Assembly: GCF_016097555.1 (NCBI RefSeq)
Contig: NC_054702.1
Span: 90,215,298-90,279,297, forward strand
Source: Gigantopelta aegis
Lineage: Eukaryota > Mollusca > Gastropoda > Neomphalida > Peltospiridae
Direction of reading: 5' to 3'
DNA length: 64,000 nucleotides
Shown here: in pieces, positions 22,774 through 34,759 of the stretch
How the letters are laid out: each line of letters starts with the position of its first letter
Numbering within the stretch: the stretch's first letter is position 1
The notes under the pieces: generated by a model
Database searches by the model: none
Told to the model about the DNA's origin: nothing
What the model saw: only the letters and a program-made list of their open reading frames with translations
Translations under genes and position numbers: made by a program

Positions 22774-24817
22774 TCAAGTATCGTAATCGTCATCTTGTTT
22801 CAAGCCATGTTCTGACTTCCACGTATGAGAATGGTTATGAGTGTCTGACTTTGCTGATGTATCTGATGGGGATGCAAACTGAGAAGACCAAGCCATGCCT
22901 GGGATAACTGGTGGAAGAGATGGCATTCCACCCATTGCTGGTACAGGAAAATAAGGTGCAGCTTGAGACATCAATGGCAGAGGATTTGGGAATGGTGGTA
23001 TACTGCAAAACAACCAGAATGGAACATCAAACAGTATTATTAAATGCAGGTGTATTTTTAATACATGTGTAACAAATCACAACAATTTCCATACTCTGTT
23101 GTCAACAAAACATCACACATTTTATCTATTCTATGCTTATAAAGGACATATACTAATAATTTAGTCACATCGGTTTGAAACTCTCTACCTGTATATAAGG
23201 GGTGGGATGTAGCCCAGTGGTACAGAGCTCGCTTGATCGGTGTGTGATCGATCCCCGTCGGTGGGCCCATGGGGCTATTTCTCGTTCCAGCCAGTGCACC
23301 ACGACTGGTATATCAAAGGCTGTGGTATGTACCACCCTGTCTGTGGGATGGTGCATATAAAAGATCCTTTGCTGCTAATCGAAAAAGAGTAGCCCATGAA
23401 GTGGCGACAGTGGGTGTCCTCTCTCAATATCTGTGTGATCCGTAACCATATGTCTCACGCCATATAACCATAAATAAAATGTGTTGAGTGTGTCGTTAAA
23501 TAAAACATTTCTTTCTTTTTCTACCTATATTTAATTTTTTTTTTTTTTTTTTAAATAACAAATATATATTACAAATTCCTTTTTTAATTTTTTTTAAACA
23601 ATTGTAATTAGTATAAAAGTGGGTATTATTTAATATCAGTGTTTGTATTTATACTTTTAAGAGTCTGGATTTTAACACCATAAAATATAACATACAGTTT
23701 GCATCCAAACATGACTGAGTCATGACATTCTATCAATTTTACAAGCACAGACAACTTGTGAAATTACGATTGCTAGGTATGCATTTATTTCAGCTGACTT
23801 GTCTGTATTAGCTCTGTAATACTGTGCACTACAATCAGAAAATATTTTAATACCTGCCAAAAGATGCTGGGTTAGGCTGTTGCTGCAGGCCAGGTAGGTG
23901 AGAGAATGGTGATTGATGTGAACTGGATGGAATCATTGTGTGAGAATTGCATGCAGCCGGCAAGATGGTCGCTTGAACACTTGTTGAAGGAGCCAGCCTC
24001 GAGTTATCACTTTCATAATGATCTTGATCTTCATCGGTTTCTGTCTCTTCATCATCCTGCTGATAACAATGAGTAGTATTAATATAGACAATAAACAATG
24101 CGAAATTACACTTAAAAAGTATATATATATATATATACAGTCGAACCTGTCTATGGCGGCCACTTGTGGGACATGACAAAAGTGGCCGCCATAGAGAGGT
24201 GGCCGCCGTATGCAGGTCATATATAAGTCCGAATTTTTAAAAACAATTACACGTATGTTGCAATAGAACTATTAAGGAGCCATATACATGTGCAAAAACG
24301 TTAACGCGATCGGCTTACTGGGTTTAGGTGGCATTTTGAAAATAAATATCAGAAATAAACTGCAGCAGTATTTAATTCCTTCTAGAGTTGACACGTTTAA
24401 CTCCAGTTGTTTTAGGCTAGATACCCTCTTATCAACTGCGTTTAATGACCACCGCCGATGACTAGTACATCGCACCGTTAATCCAGATTAAAAACACTTG
24501 TTAATTAACGAACACAGCTAAGCGACCGACGACCTTTAAAGGACCGCTGTTTATCAAGCCAATTGGTTATATCAACAAAAACATCTTATGTTTTTTTTTA
24601 CGATTGCCGACATTTCTTTATAAATTGCACTAAAAACAATTGTGGCCGCGATAGCAGGTTCATTTTCGCTTTTTTATGACAAAAGTGTGGCCACTGGCCG
24701 CGTTGAGCAGGTGGTTGCCATATAGAGGTAAAATATATAGTAAAATTCATTGGGGGGACCTCAGGGTGGCCGCCATGGACAGGTGGCCGCCATATGGAGG
24801 TGGCCGCGAAGGTATGT

Positions 24818-24875
<58 letters not shown>

Positions 24876-25701
24876 TGAAACCCCTCAATACCGGACATCC
24901 ATGGGACCAAGTAAAATATCCGGTTTTCAGGGGTCTGCCTGGACGGAAATACCTTCCGTTCTCCATAAAATAGGGAAAGTGTTAAAGTGCTTTAAAACAA
25001 GAACAACAAGAATATGTTGAAAAATTGTGCATTTATGAGCATTTAGAACAATAAAAACATCCATGGGAGTAATATTGAATAAAAAATACATTAAAAAGTC
25101 CACACATTCACACAATAGGAAGGCAGCAAATTAAATTCCCTGTTATTTGTGTCAATCTTTGAAGCAAATCATGAGACATGTTTGTGAAGGATCACATTTA
25201 AGACCTTAAAACACACTCGTAACTTACTAAAGAAATCTAACCCAAACCCGAACTCCGCTAATGTTAACCATAATTACAACACAATCAATGTGTACTTAAC
25301 TCCAGTAGTTAACTCCATACCAAAGCTTGCGATCAGTCCTTTTAATTGTTTATTGTCAAGTTGCTAATCTTGCCTGCTGAGCGGTACCTGTACTGTATGC
25401 AGCGGTGATTACACTGATAACAGAGATCTCGAGCATGCGCATATTGCACTAGCCATCGGTGTTCACAGACAGGTGGGCGCCATATTGATTGGTATTGGTT
25501 TGATCGTCTGGTTTTTTGGGGTACGATTTACACTAAATTGACACATTGGGACCGAATTATTTGTCCGGTGTTCAGTTTAGAGGGGTTTCCGGTTTAGAGG
25601 GGTAAAATATAGTGTTAAAAGATGTGTAAATCACGGGACCGCGGAAAACGTCCGGTTTTGAGGGGATTCCGGTTTAGAAGGGGTCCGGTGTTGAGGGGTT
25701 T

Positions 25702-25736
<35 letters not shown>

Positions 25737-28700
25737 TGGCTACACACTAAAATATAACCAGTTTCATCTAGATATAAATTTATGAGTGGTGGAAATAACA
25801 TAACAGAGGTACATCACTTTTTAAAATTAAAAGTAGGTCATGGTGACCCAGTCTATTTGCATAAAAAGTTTGATGATTCTATATGAACTAATTAGAAAGA
25901 TATGCCCCAGAAATGAAAACTTTATGGACAGACATACCCCATACCAAAGACAGATGTATAATAAATCAAACCTCATTACACTGGCATAGTATTTTAAGTG
26001 GTGATCAGCAGTATGATCAGCAGCACAGTGCTGGCCGCAGTACCAACTACCGTGGCCAGAACCCTATATCATATAGGTCGCCAATCACACATTAAAGGTA
26101 CAAGTTGCTAAAATGTCACATCCATTCTATAAGTAATTATTGTGGTAGGGGAGAGGCACCTTTTCCACAAACATCTTACCATTAGGCTATTTTTTGCAAC
26201 TTTAGATTTGTTCTATTCATCTATTTATTTATATCAGTGCTGTATATGAGTATTAACATACATTTGATTCACAACAAATTTAGATTTGAGTTTGTTTCAT
26301 CTATCTATTTATATCCGGTGTGCTGTACATACATTTGCTTCAGAGCTTTCAGTTGATTCTTTTCTATCTTTTCTTTTTCTTGAACTGCCTGGCTCACACT
26401 TCCTTGGTCTATAACAAAAATATAAAAATACATACTGTAAATCACAAAATATTAGTGATCTTAAATATTTTAATTTTATCAAAATCCAAATAAATGACAT
26501 ATTAATGATATAAAACTTTAGCACGGTCATCATATCAGAAACTAAATTTTTATAAATTTTGACGTTACGCAGCTTAAGAGACAATTTAAATTTGGTAGCA
26601 AAATTGACGTTATGTGCATGCTAACTATGGTTGTTGTTTGCCATCTGTTTGGTTTAATCCATAACATGTAACCATTGTTTTGTGTTCTGTTAAATCACCA
26701 ATAAAATAGGAAACATGTTATAAATATAATTAATCTTCATACAGTTAAAGCAAAGATTTAACCGACTGAATAATATTAAATTGCATGCTGGGGTGTTGTT
26801 AAATTCATATTAAATTGATTTTCCAATGGACGATAATAATACTGTAATATAAAACAAAAACAAATAAAATTAAGAAAAAAAAAGAAGACTGAATCAGCTT
26901 CTTGAACAAATGTAACAAATCCTAGATTATACAAGATAAGACGGATACCTGCCACTTTTACACCTCTTAGGTTCACCAGAATTAACAGAGTCATCCTCTG
27001 GCTGGTGATCAGGAATGTTGGATACCAAGTCGTGAAGAAAGTCGAAATTCTTTTCTGTATGAATTGTTTGTTTTCTAAATCGGAAAATGAAAAGGAGATA
27101 AATAAAACGTATATGATTCAACATTAACACAAAAACTAAACTCCCATCCCAGTTATACTTAACTTGCATATTTGTGTCCTTTGCAAGTATGGATGTAAAG
27201 AGTTATATCTATTCTAGAGTAATGAGATCATTTTAATAATTAATGAAATTTTTCCAGATGACAATTTTACTCTTTTTTTTAAGCACATGTGCAAGTTCTG
27301 TTAATCATCAGCCTTAGACCAGCTTTCCATTTGTAAACACATAACCATGGAAATATGCTTTTCCATCTCTGTGTTTTTGCAAGCAGATTACTATGCAAAA
27401 TTTGATGTGTCGAAGTGTACTTTTAAGCCAAAAGAAAATACTTCATCAGGGCTAGTTCTGGCAGTTGCCAAATTCGCCAACTGCGAATTTTATTTTGAGT
27501 TGGCGAAATAATTTTACTACATTTTATTACAAAATAACTGGTTTTCTGCCATTTTTGAAGTTTAATAAATTATTTGTCAAACTTTGTGTTCACCCAGAGC
27601 TAGCCCTGCTTCATGATATGACATCACTGTGTTAAAAAAAAACAAGTGCTAAAACAACGCATTCATTGGTCAACTTTTGTTCAGTGCACTGGATACCAGT
27701 GCACAAATTCATGTATATGGAAAAAAGTACTATGTACATGTGCACACTATATCAATAAACTAGTGCACGAAACTAATGGAAAGTGGGCCTAAGAAGTCTA
27801 GCAACATTTTATTTCTTAAAGCAACAAAAAACATATTCATGAACATTTAAAAAGAAAAATCAAGTATACATCCAATAAATATAAAACTTACATATGTGAA
27901 GGAGTTAATGTCTTTGCATTTCTTGCAGTTGTTGTCTCACTTGATTTTAAAATAAGTGACTGTATGAACATTTCAAGTGCTCGAGCTACAAACATGTCAA
28001 GGAGAAAATAAAAGATATCTATCATAATATATGGATACAAATCAATTTTCAGTCCAATATCTTGAGGCACTGTGAAAAAAAAGTATTGAAAATAAAATTT
28101 CATATTTCCTAAGTTCAAGGACCATAACTCTGTAACACAAATTTGTAAATTGCCATGAATAACTGACAGCACCCCCTTTCAATAATGTTCAGGTTAAATA
28201 TGTAGTGTGTATTAGTAGTTACTATGCAAAATATTTGTTATCGGCAAACTCGAAAATGATCAATGTAGCATCAAACATTGGATTATTGTTGTATTAGAGC
28301 TGAAATCTTTGCATACTGTGTGGTTAAAGTTAAGTTTGTTTGTTTAACATTAGAGCACACTGATTTATTAATTATCAGCTATTGGATGTCAAACATTTGG
28401 TAACTTGACATATAGTTTTAAAGAGGAAACCTGCTACTTTTTTTCCCAATTAGTAACAAGGGATCTTTTATATGCACCATACCACAGCCTTTGATATACC
28501 AGTCGTGGTGTACTAACTGAAACGAGAAATAGCCCAATGGGCCCACCAATGGAGATCGATCCTAGACCAATCTTGCATCAAGAGATGTGTACTCAGGCTA
28601 ATAGGAAATGTTTTATTTAACGACACACTCAACATATTTAATTTTTTACAGTTTTATGGCGTCAGACAGAAGATATTGACAGAAGAAACCCATTGTCATC

Positions 28701-29292
28701 ACCTCATTGGCTACTCTTTTCCATTAGCAGCAAGAGATCTTTTGTATGCCCATCCCATAAACAGAATAGTACATACCACAGCCTTTGTAAGTTTGTTACA
28801 CCAGTTGTGGAGCACTGGTTGGAGCGAGAAATAGCTCAATAGGCCCACCGACAGGGACTGATCCTACATCGTTTGCACATCAGGCGAACGCTGTATCACT
28901 GAGTTATGTCTCGCCCCAACTCGGGCTAAATGCAAGGCAATATGAATATCATGAATATGATATGAGTCACCGACACTCACACTGGGTGTGGTTTGTGGGT
29001 GTTATGGAAAACATTGACCTATTACTTTAAGTTGGGTTTTGGGACATTTGTGTTGACAACTATTTAAATCTGGCACGTGATCTAAAAGGATACAAATTAT
29101 CACTGGTACAGCGGCTGCAACCTTCCCGACTTCTTCATCGGTTTGCATAATCTTCTTGATTCGCGCCTGAAACGAAACGTATAATTTAAAATCAACGACT
29201 ATTCAACACTATTATGTAAGCGCAAGTTAAAAACAAACAAACGAAATTACCGGTGGAAATCGTGAATTGTATTTTTTCTTTTTGCTTGGCAT
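22774..29292 (-). CDS. DRAP1: DRAP1 / NC2-alpha, Dr1-associated transcription corepressor (seven exons, complete)
   Basis: Exons: 29251-29292, 29094-29166, 27892-27985, 26949-27074, 26333-26408, 23854-24059 and 22774-23002. All junctions are GT-AG with matching phases; the spliced CDS is 846 nt (281 codons plus TGA). The N-terminus '[19 protein letters not shown]' followed by '[19 protein letters not shown]' is nearly identical to vertebrate DRAP1. Residues ~10-90 form the H2A-like histone fold, with 'SRALEMF', '[12 protein letters not shown]' and '[14 protein letters not shown]' as landmarks. NC2-alpha pairs with NC2-beta (Dr1), and the dimer grips TBP on DNA and blocks TFIIA/TFIIB entry in the nucleus. 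Beyond the fold come a basic '[20 protein letters not shown]' patch (likely nuclear localisation), an acidic stretch, a Pro/Ser-rich segment and the typical acidic end 'DDDYDT'. Longer than human DRAP1 (~205 residues) because of the Pro/Ser region. Introns carry SINEs, MITEs and microsatellites. Confidence 0.97.
23200..23517 (+). mobile_element. Full-length SINE with variant-A head and C-type tail, in DRAP1 intron 6
   Basis: Starts 'ggtgggatgtagcccagtgg', has the box 'gatcgatccccgtcggtggg', the body 'gtgcatataaaagatcc', and ends 'cgttaaataaaacatttct' with T-rich sequence after it. It lies antisense to DRAP1. The tail ('gtaaccatatgtctcacgcc') differs from variant A and defines a third form. 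Confidence 0.92.
24138..24818. mobile_element. pogo/Tigger-like MITE ('gtggccgcc' repeats) in DRAP1 intron 5
   Basis: Left end 'cagtcgaacctgtctatggc'; both ends are packed with 'gtggccgccat' words in opposite orientation. It is flanked on both sides by TA-repeat microsatellites, which fits TA target choice by Tc1/mariner-pogo elements. About 680 bp, no transposase frame. Confidence 0.65.
24819..24873. repeat. (TA)n microsatellite between two MITEs
   Basis: Runs of TATATA at 24120-24137, 24819-24873 and 25706-25732 bracket both neighbouring MITEs. Frames across them are artefacts. Confidence 0.95.
24874..25705. mobile_element. pogo-like MITE with 'cagtgaaacccctcaa' termini
   Basis: Left end 'cagtgaaacccctcaatacc' and right end inverse 'ggtgttgaggggtttca'. 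Both ends repeat 'ccggttt..aggggt' words. Interior has no transposase. A fragment of the same family is at 30570-30690. TA repeats border it on both sides. Confidence 0.7.
27313..27793. mobile_element. TIR element in DRAP1 intron 3, host of a nested MITE
   Basis: Ends are 'cttagaccagctttccatt' and the inverse of 'cttaggcccactttccatt' (17 of 19 identical). Interior includes the 162-bp element at 27447-27608. No open frame. Confidence 0.65.
27447..27608. mobile_element. 162-bp MITE nested in the above
   Basis: Left end 'cagggctagttctgg', right end inverse 'ccagagctagccctg' (14 of 15 paired), with direct repeats 'cttcat' at 27441-27446 and 27609-27614. It is too short to encode anything. Confidence 0.75.
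28045..28175 (+). repeat. Fragment of the 'aagttcaagggccataactc' interspersed repeat
   Basis: Carries 'tatttcctaagttcaagg', 'accataactctgtaa' and 'taaattgccatgaa', the signature of a dispersed family also present at 31945-32335, 39735-40290, 41035-41265 and 49700-49860. It lies in DRAP1 intron 2. Confidence 0.75.
28333..28585 (-). mobile_element. SINE, variant A, in DRAP1 intron 2
   Basis: Reverse-orientation body with 'gagcacactgatttattaat', 'gcaccataccacagcctttg' and 'gaaacgagaaatagccc'. The head is cut around 28585. In the same orientation as DRAP1. Confidence 0.85.
28600..28917 (-). mobile_element. SINE, variant with C-type tail, in DRAP1 intron 2
   Basis: Directly follows the previous SINE in the same orientation. 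The tail 'tttatttaacgacacactca' marks the C form. The body and head ('gggactgatcctac', 'gagttatgtctcgcccc') are present but worn. Confidence 0.85.
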
Positions 29293-29532
29293 TTCTTTAT
29301 TTTTTTTAACACAAAAAGTTCACTTTCGGAAGTGTTCCCGGTTAGAATGGTCATGCGCATAAGTAAGCTAATTAAACTTCCGGGTGCCTTTTACATATTT
29401 AGCTCGCCTGTACATTGTCACACGCTCTCTTTTTCATTCGTTTTACCCTCTCTTTTTCATTCTAATTCATCTCATTATAGCCCACGGGTAACATCACCAG
29501 ATGGTCTTTTTTATGCTCAGGAACCTCTTGTA
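29293..29532. promoter_or_regulatory. Shared 240-bp promoter region between DRAP1 and its divergent neighbour
   Basis: Only 240 bases separate the two start codons, which point away from each other. Within them are two ETS/GABPA-like sites ('cggaagtg' 29327-29334 and 'acttccgg' 29376-29383) and an NRF1-like half site ('catgcgcat' 29352-29360), motifs common in animal bidirectional housekeeping promoters. No TATA box is obvious. Motif presence is seen; promoter activity is inferred. Confidence 0.6.
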
Positions 29533-32500
29533 ATGGCTGATTCTGAGAGAGAAATACTGATGTTCTCTCAAAATATAGAAACGGTAGAAAAAATTGATTG
29601 AAATATTGATCTGACTTGAGCAACAAGTTGAGGTCAAAACCACATAATTAACAGATACGATAATTACTCACCTGCCTAATATTACTGTTAGATTTCCCCA
29701 ACATTTGTCGAGATACCAATCGTGAAAAAAACCCATTACTGGGCAGTGACAGATTTCACATTAGGAGGAAGGTTTCAGAGGACGAAACCCTTCCCTGCTC
29801 AATCAAATTTTCTTTTTTTCTCAATCTATATTCTGGGGGAGCATGACTCAACCCCACAATAAACTTCAGTGTCGCAGTATACTGTCTAAAATTCCTGAAC
29901 ATTCGAACAGCTGCCATTTCATCGCTAACAGTGAATTCCAAATGTGTTACATCTTGTTTAGCCCTGTTACGACAGTGGTGTTGATTTTTCAGATTAAAGA
30001 CCATTTGGACATCTCAGTGACTTAGCCTAGTGTTTAAGCCATTGTTAATGGGTTCAAACCCTGGTATGGTAACAGTTGCCACCTAAAGCAAGTTCTAATG
30101 GCTCACCACACCAACTTCTTTTTTACTAACTACTCGAATAGTTGCTGTGTGACTAGGACAGTGGCTTGAATAAATTAAAGTTAATGAAATAGCAGTTTCG
30201 CATAACAGCTGGCATACTGAATGACCCAACAAAATACTGTTTGAAAATATATACAGTTATCATGCTACCAGCTACATACATGCAAATCCCAATTGATATT
30301 TTAGTTCCGTATATAATTAAATTCTGACTAATTAGCCATATATTTCTTTTAAATATTTCATTAAGTTTTAGCTAATGCTAACTGTTTAAAATGTTTGCAA
30401 AGGGACAGTGTATGTTTCAAGTCATGTTAATCCATGTGACTTCGCCTTTTTTTTAGATCAGCTGCTATGCGACCCTGCTTCTAACATTAAGTGTGGTTGG
30501 ATGTAACGATGGATAACTAATTTTAGTTATGTACACTAACAGCCAATTTTAAATAATTTATAGATAAATACAGTGAAACCCCTCTAAACTGAACACTCTA
30601 TAAATAGGAATTCCCTCAAAACCAGAAATTTTTCACTATCCCCTTTTCAAATATCAATACAGAACAGAACTTCTCTAAACCCTAAAATCAGACTTTTTAC
30701 TTAGTCTTGTAGATGTCTGATTTAGACTGTTAGATGGATTTCACAATATATATAATTACATACATCAGTTTTATTATTTAAAAAAACAACAACAATAAAT
30801 TCTGTCTACATGCAACTAAATATGTCCAGTTTCCATGCAGGTATATTCAGTGCTTTTAGGACAAAGAATGTATGGATTTATATGCTAAACATATTAAATT
30901 TTTGTTGTCTTCTAAACATTTCTTCCTTTTTTCAGACACATATCAAATGTGTGTCACAGTACAGTTAAAAGCTTTTATGTTATACTAAATGAGAAAATTA
31001 CAGTCACTATTTACTGTAATGAATAATGTTCTGTTTTTAGATGAATATGGAGATATCTCAGTTACAGCACATTAAGTATCGGCTGATGTCTAGGAAACAA
31101 CAGCTTGTGGATGAAATTTCCAGATCAGACAAAAAGACAGTCATTGAGGATATGGAAAGAGATACCAAAAATATGTATGTGTTGAATTCACGAAGTCCCA
31201 TTCAGAACCATGTCAAAGCATAAATTCCATTGTGAAGCTATATATAGATTACTGAATTTTATTGCCTGTTCAAAAATAAATTGAATTTGGTCATTTTTAA
31301 ATTTCTTTAGTAGTGATGACAGTCATTATTTTTTGTCATACGTGTAGGTGCATCAGCATGTTTTGTTTATTGTTTTGCTAACAGTAATTCAGGTAACACA
31401 AAATTAATTTTATTTCAAATGGATAATTGTTTGTGCCATGAAGATAAACCTGTATAGTTTTTATACATGTACCAGTGTAAATATAAGTTTCTGATAATTG
31501 TCAAGTGATGTAGTAAATGTAATTTTATTCATATAGATTTATATTTTAATATATATTGATGAGTGAAGTATAATATTATGGTAAATTGTCTATGTTACAG
31601 TTATGATAAAGTATTGCCCCTTGTTTCTGAAATACATAACTTGGAGTTACGATCGTTGGAACTCAAAGAACAGATTCAACTTGCAACTATGGAGCAGGAG
31701 GCCAACACATTACTCTCCACACTAACAGGAAGTAAGAGTGAAATATTTACATTTAGTGATTATATAGCCCATTCTACCAGTTGCCATTCCGATACAGATA
31801 AAATATTATAGCAAAAAAATTAATATTTTGTTTGATCTCACCATGAACAAAACAACTATGTTACATAGTGTCATTCATTAAGTTTTACGAATCCACATGG
31901 TTCATTTGAACCTTTAGAAACAAGCATTCTGAGAGTACTGCTAAAGCAACACATGTCCCCTACCGGGCCCAACAAATTTTCATATTTCCTAAGTTCAAGG
32001 GCCATAACTTAAGGAAAATTACCATGAAAGTTAAACTTTAACAGTAAATGATAAAGCTATTTGTGCAAAATTTCATCTGAATATCTTCAGGCATTGCAAA
32101 AAAAAACACATTTTTTTTTTATATCTCCTAAGTTCAAGGGCCATAACTCTGTAAAACATGGGTAAATTGCCATGAAAGCCCAAACTTGATCTACACGATA
32201 AACAAAATTTCAGCTCCATATCTTGAGGCATTGTGAAAAAACAACATCCGAAAAACTGTATGTGGGACAGACAGATGGACAGAAAGACAGGACGAAGACA
32301 AAACCTATAGCCCCCTCTAGGAGACTAATAAGAACTTTTGTTTGTAGCTGTACTATATTTTTATGCTTGGATCCATTTTACACAAACTAGAGGTGCTAGT
32401 GACACCTAGATTAGGGTTGCATGGCGGGATTTAGCTTAGACTGTACAGCACTGACCTGAGGTGCTTGGGTCATAGGAACAAACCATGGGTTTGTTGGGGA

Positions 32501-34759
32501 CTGTTCTATTGAACAGCTGAAACCTTTGGACCATTGAGCCTTCGGAATATAGACTTGTATCTGGGTTTATTTATGTTCCAACCAATGCCCCACAACTAAT
32601 ATTTCAAAGGCTATGGTATGTACTATCATGTCTGGGAAAGTGCGTGTAAGAGATTGTTTGTAATTAATGGAAAATACATGTATCAGGTGCTTGAATCGTA
32701 GGAACGAACCTTGGGTTTGTTGAGATACTGCTCTATTGAACTACTGAACCTTCAGAACATTGAACCTTCGGACTATAGATTTGTATCTGGGTTTATTTTT
32801 GTTCCAACCAATGCCCCACGACTAGTATTTCAAAGGCTATGGTATGTACTATCATGTCTGGGGAAGTGCATGTAAAGGATTCTTTGTAATTAATGGAAAA
32901 TACATGTAATAGCAGGTTCCTCTGAAGACTACCTTGTCCAAATTACCAAACGTTTGACATTCAACAGCCAATTATTAATTAATCAGTTTGCTGTTAAACA
33001 AAACAAACTTTGACTGGTAAACTATACATGAATTCATTTTAAGTTTAATAGATACATTTTCTAATCACCATTGCAGTCAGATGTCAGACATTTAAATCCA
33101 CGTAGTTATTGTTATATTTTACATATAAATTGTTTATCCAGAAGGTACATTGTGATTTCTTCTCTTCTAGCTAGTACAAAAAAGAAAGGAAGTTTGTCAA
33201 GATGGTTTATGGAACTTGAGCAGATGAATACTGCAGGTATGAAGAAATGTTTAGGGATTCATTTTACCAAATTGTAGGAAAATGTATTGTCAAACTGTTA
33301 TATTTACGTTTCAATCTATTTTAGTGTTTATATCCAATTAAGGTTCAAGCACGCTGTCCTGGGCACACACCTCAGCTATCTGGGCTGTCTGTCCAGGACA
33401 GTGGGTTACTAACCCGCTTAGTTGTTCATGCATAGTGAGAGAAGAGGGTGTAGTCGTCGTACACTAACCCACTGAGTCTTTAACACTTGCTCTGGGTGGA
33501 AGCAAGAAAACCGGTACTGATGGTTTAACCACACCACCACCAAGGCCGGTAACCCTCTATCACACACTCACGCACCAAATATATTGCCAAACCCACTTAT
33601 CACCCATAAAATACTGGGACACCGATCATTTGTATCGAAATGTTTCAGTACCATATAGGATAATACCAAACAAACAAGTTTATTAAAACTATGGAATGAT
33701 GTGTTTGTATTTTGCTTTACAATGAAGCACAGCTGTAATTACTTGTAATTATGTAACCAATGTTTTCAATACACCAATAAATACCTTTTTATTTTTTAAA
33801 AGGTTCAACAGTGAATAACCCAAGGTATCAAATGTGGATGTTAAAATCAAGAGCTCAAAAGGAGAAACTTGAATTCACAGTCTTTCATTGTGGTGTATGT
33901 GTCACAGTACAGATATTCCAAACCACACAGTCACAAGAACAGTAGGTGTTAACTTATTCAACACAAACTAATCATTTGTGTTATATCTTGTTGAGTTTTT
34001 TTTGTCTCACCTAAACAAAGTCGAATGGCAAGACCATATATGTAGGTAGTATTTTACCGAATCCACATTTTACATCCAGCTCCATAGTTGTTGTTTTGGT
34101 ATTTTTGGGGGGTGGTGGTTTTACATAACAATATTTTTCACAGTCCAAAATAAATTAAACTGATGTTCATCTCTGTGTAGAATTTTTTTTTTTTAAATAA
34201 CGGGAGAAGGAAGAAAACAAAACGGAATTGTAGCGATCTTTACGGCACTCCAGCAAGTCTTATCTATATAAATTACATTCCATAGACTTGCTGAAGTGTC
34301 TTAAAGATTGTAATAAGTACCTGGGCCCCCGTTTTACAAAGCTATCTTAGCACTAAGATCACCTCAAGTGTATACAGTAGTTATGCACATAATGTGATCT
34401 TAGCGTTAAGATGGCTTCCTAAAATGAGGCCCTGTAGGGTAACGTGTCCGATTCTGTGTTAATTAATTGAATGAGTTGTCACTATCTTTTTAAGGAGATA
34501 TCATTCCTTTTCTAATTCCTATTTCAGAGAGGACTCCAGTGTCAGTGACCTTTCTTCAGATTCCTTTGATGTCTGGTCAGATATCTTTATTCCCAATTTG
34601 TTACAGACTGTAAAGTGCAGTATTGTGGAGAAGTACTCTATCTCGGGTGTTGTTGAACATATTACTCAGTACATTACAGATGAAATTGTTCCTCATATTC
34701 ATGTGGCATATGAAGTACCAGAGAAAGGAAGCAAAGAGTGCAAGTCATCTCCATCATAA
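29533..34759 (+). CDS. Coiled-coil protein of unknown function, ~250 residues (six exons, complete)
   Basis: Exons 29533-29583, 31041-31174, 31601-31731, 33171-33236, 33803-33941 and 34528-34759 join with GT-AG borders and consistent phases into a 753-nt CDS ending TAA. The start 'MADSEREILMFSQNIET' is chosen because it is the last ATG-led frame that reaches a phase-0 donor. Residues ~18-115 are charged and heptad-like ('QLQHIKYRLMSRKQQLVDEI', 'EIHNLELRSLELKEQIQL'), so coiled coil. A linker ('STKKKGSLSRWFMELEQMN') leads to a compact C-terminal part with a strand-like 'EKLEFTVFHCGVCVTVQIF', a Ser/Asp patch and a helix-rich end ('NLLQTVKCSIVEKY', 'VVEHITQYITDEIV'). The coiled coil plus small alpha/beta end recalls RWD-bearing kinetochore proteins, but this is only a resemblance. 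It is divergent from DRAP1 and probably co-expressed with it. Confidence 0.85.
30010..30190 (+). mobile_element. tRNA-headed SINE-like repeat in intron 1
   Basis: The start 'tcagtgacttagcctagtgt' followed by 'gggttcaaaccctgg' resembles A and B boxes of a tRNA gene, and the end 'gtggcttgaataaattaaag' is A/T-rich. It is a different family from the variant A/B SINEs. It does not fold as a complete tRNA, so it is not a tRNA gene. Confidence 0.5.
30570..30690 (+). repeat. Fragment of the 'cagtgaaacccctc' pogo-like family
   Basis: Begins 'acagtgaaacccctctaaac', matching the left end of the element at 24874-25705, and loses similarity after about 120 bases. In intron 1 of the plus-strand gene. Confidence 0.7.
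31945..32335 (+). repeat. 'aagttcaagggccataactc' interspersed repeat, two internal units
   Basis: Contains two consecutive units of ~130 bases, each 'cctaagttcaagggccataa ... gccatgaaag ... tcttgaggcattg', then 'gtgggacagacagatggac' and 'atagccccctctaggagact'. Family class is not clear to me; the variable number of internal units is characteristic. In intron 3. Confidence 0.8.
32418..33014 (+). mobile_element. SINE with an internal 226-bp tandem duplication, in intron 3
   Basis: Head 'gcgggatttagcttagactg', tail 'ctgttaaacaaaacaaactt'. The section from 'gtgcttgggtcatagg' (32461-32686) is repeated at 32687-32909 with scattered differences, so the SINE has a doubled body and single head and tail. 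Confidence 0.85.
33315..33560 (-). mobile_element. SINE of a separate family, in intron 4
   Basis: On the minus strand it opens 'ccggccttggtggtggtgtg', carries 'ggttaaaccatcagtacc', and ends 'gtgcttgaaccttaattgg' before A/T-rich sequence. The tRNA-like head resembles variant B, but the body is unrelated. Confidence 0.65.
34230..34432. repeat. Two adjacent palindromic MITEs in intron 5
   Basis: 34236-34308 is an imperfect hairpin whose arms are 'atctttacggcactccagca' and its inverse. 34323-34432 is a second palindrome, 'gggcccccgttttac..atcttagc..ctaagatcac' against its inverse ending 'gaggccc'. Both are short foldback elements without coding capacity. Confidence 0.7.
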
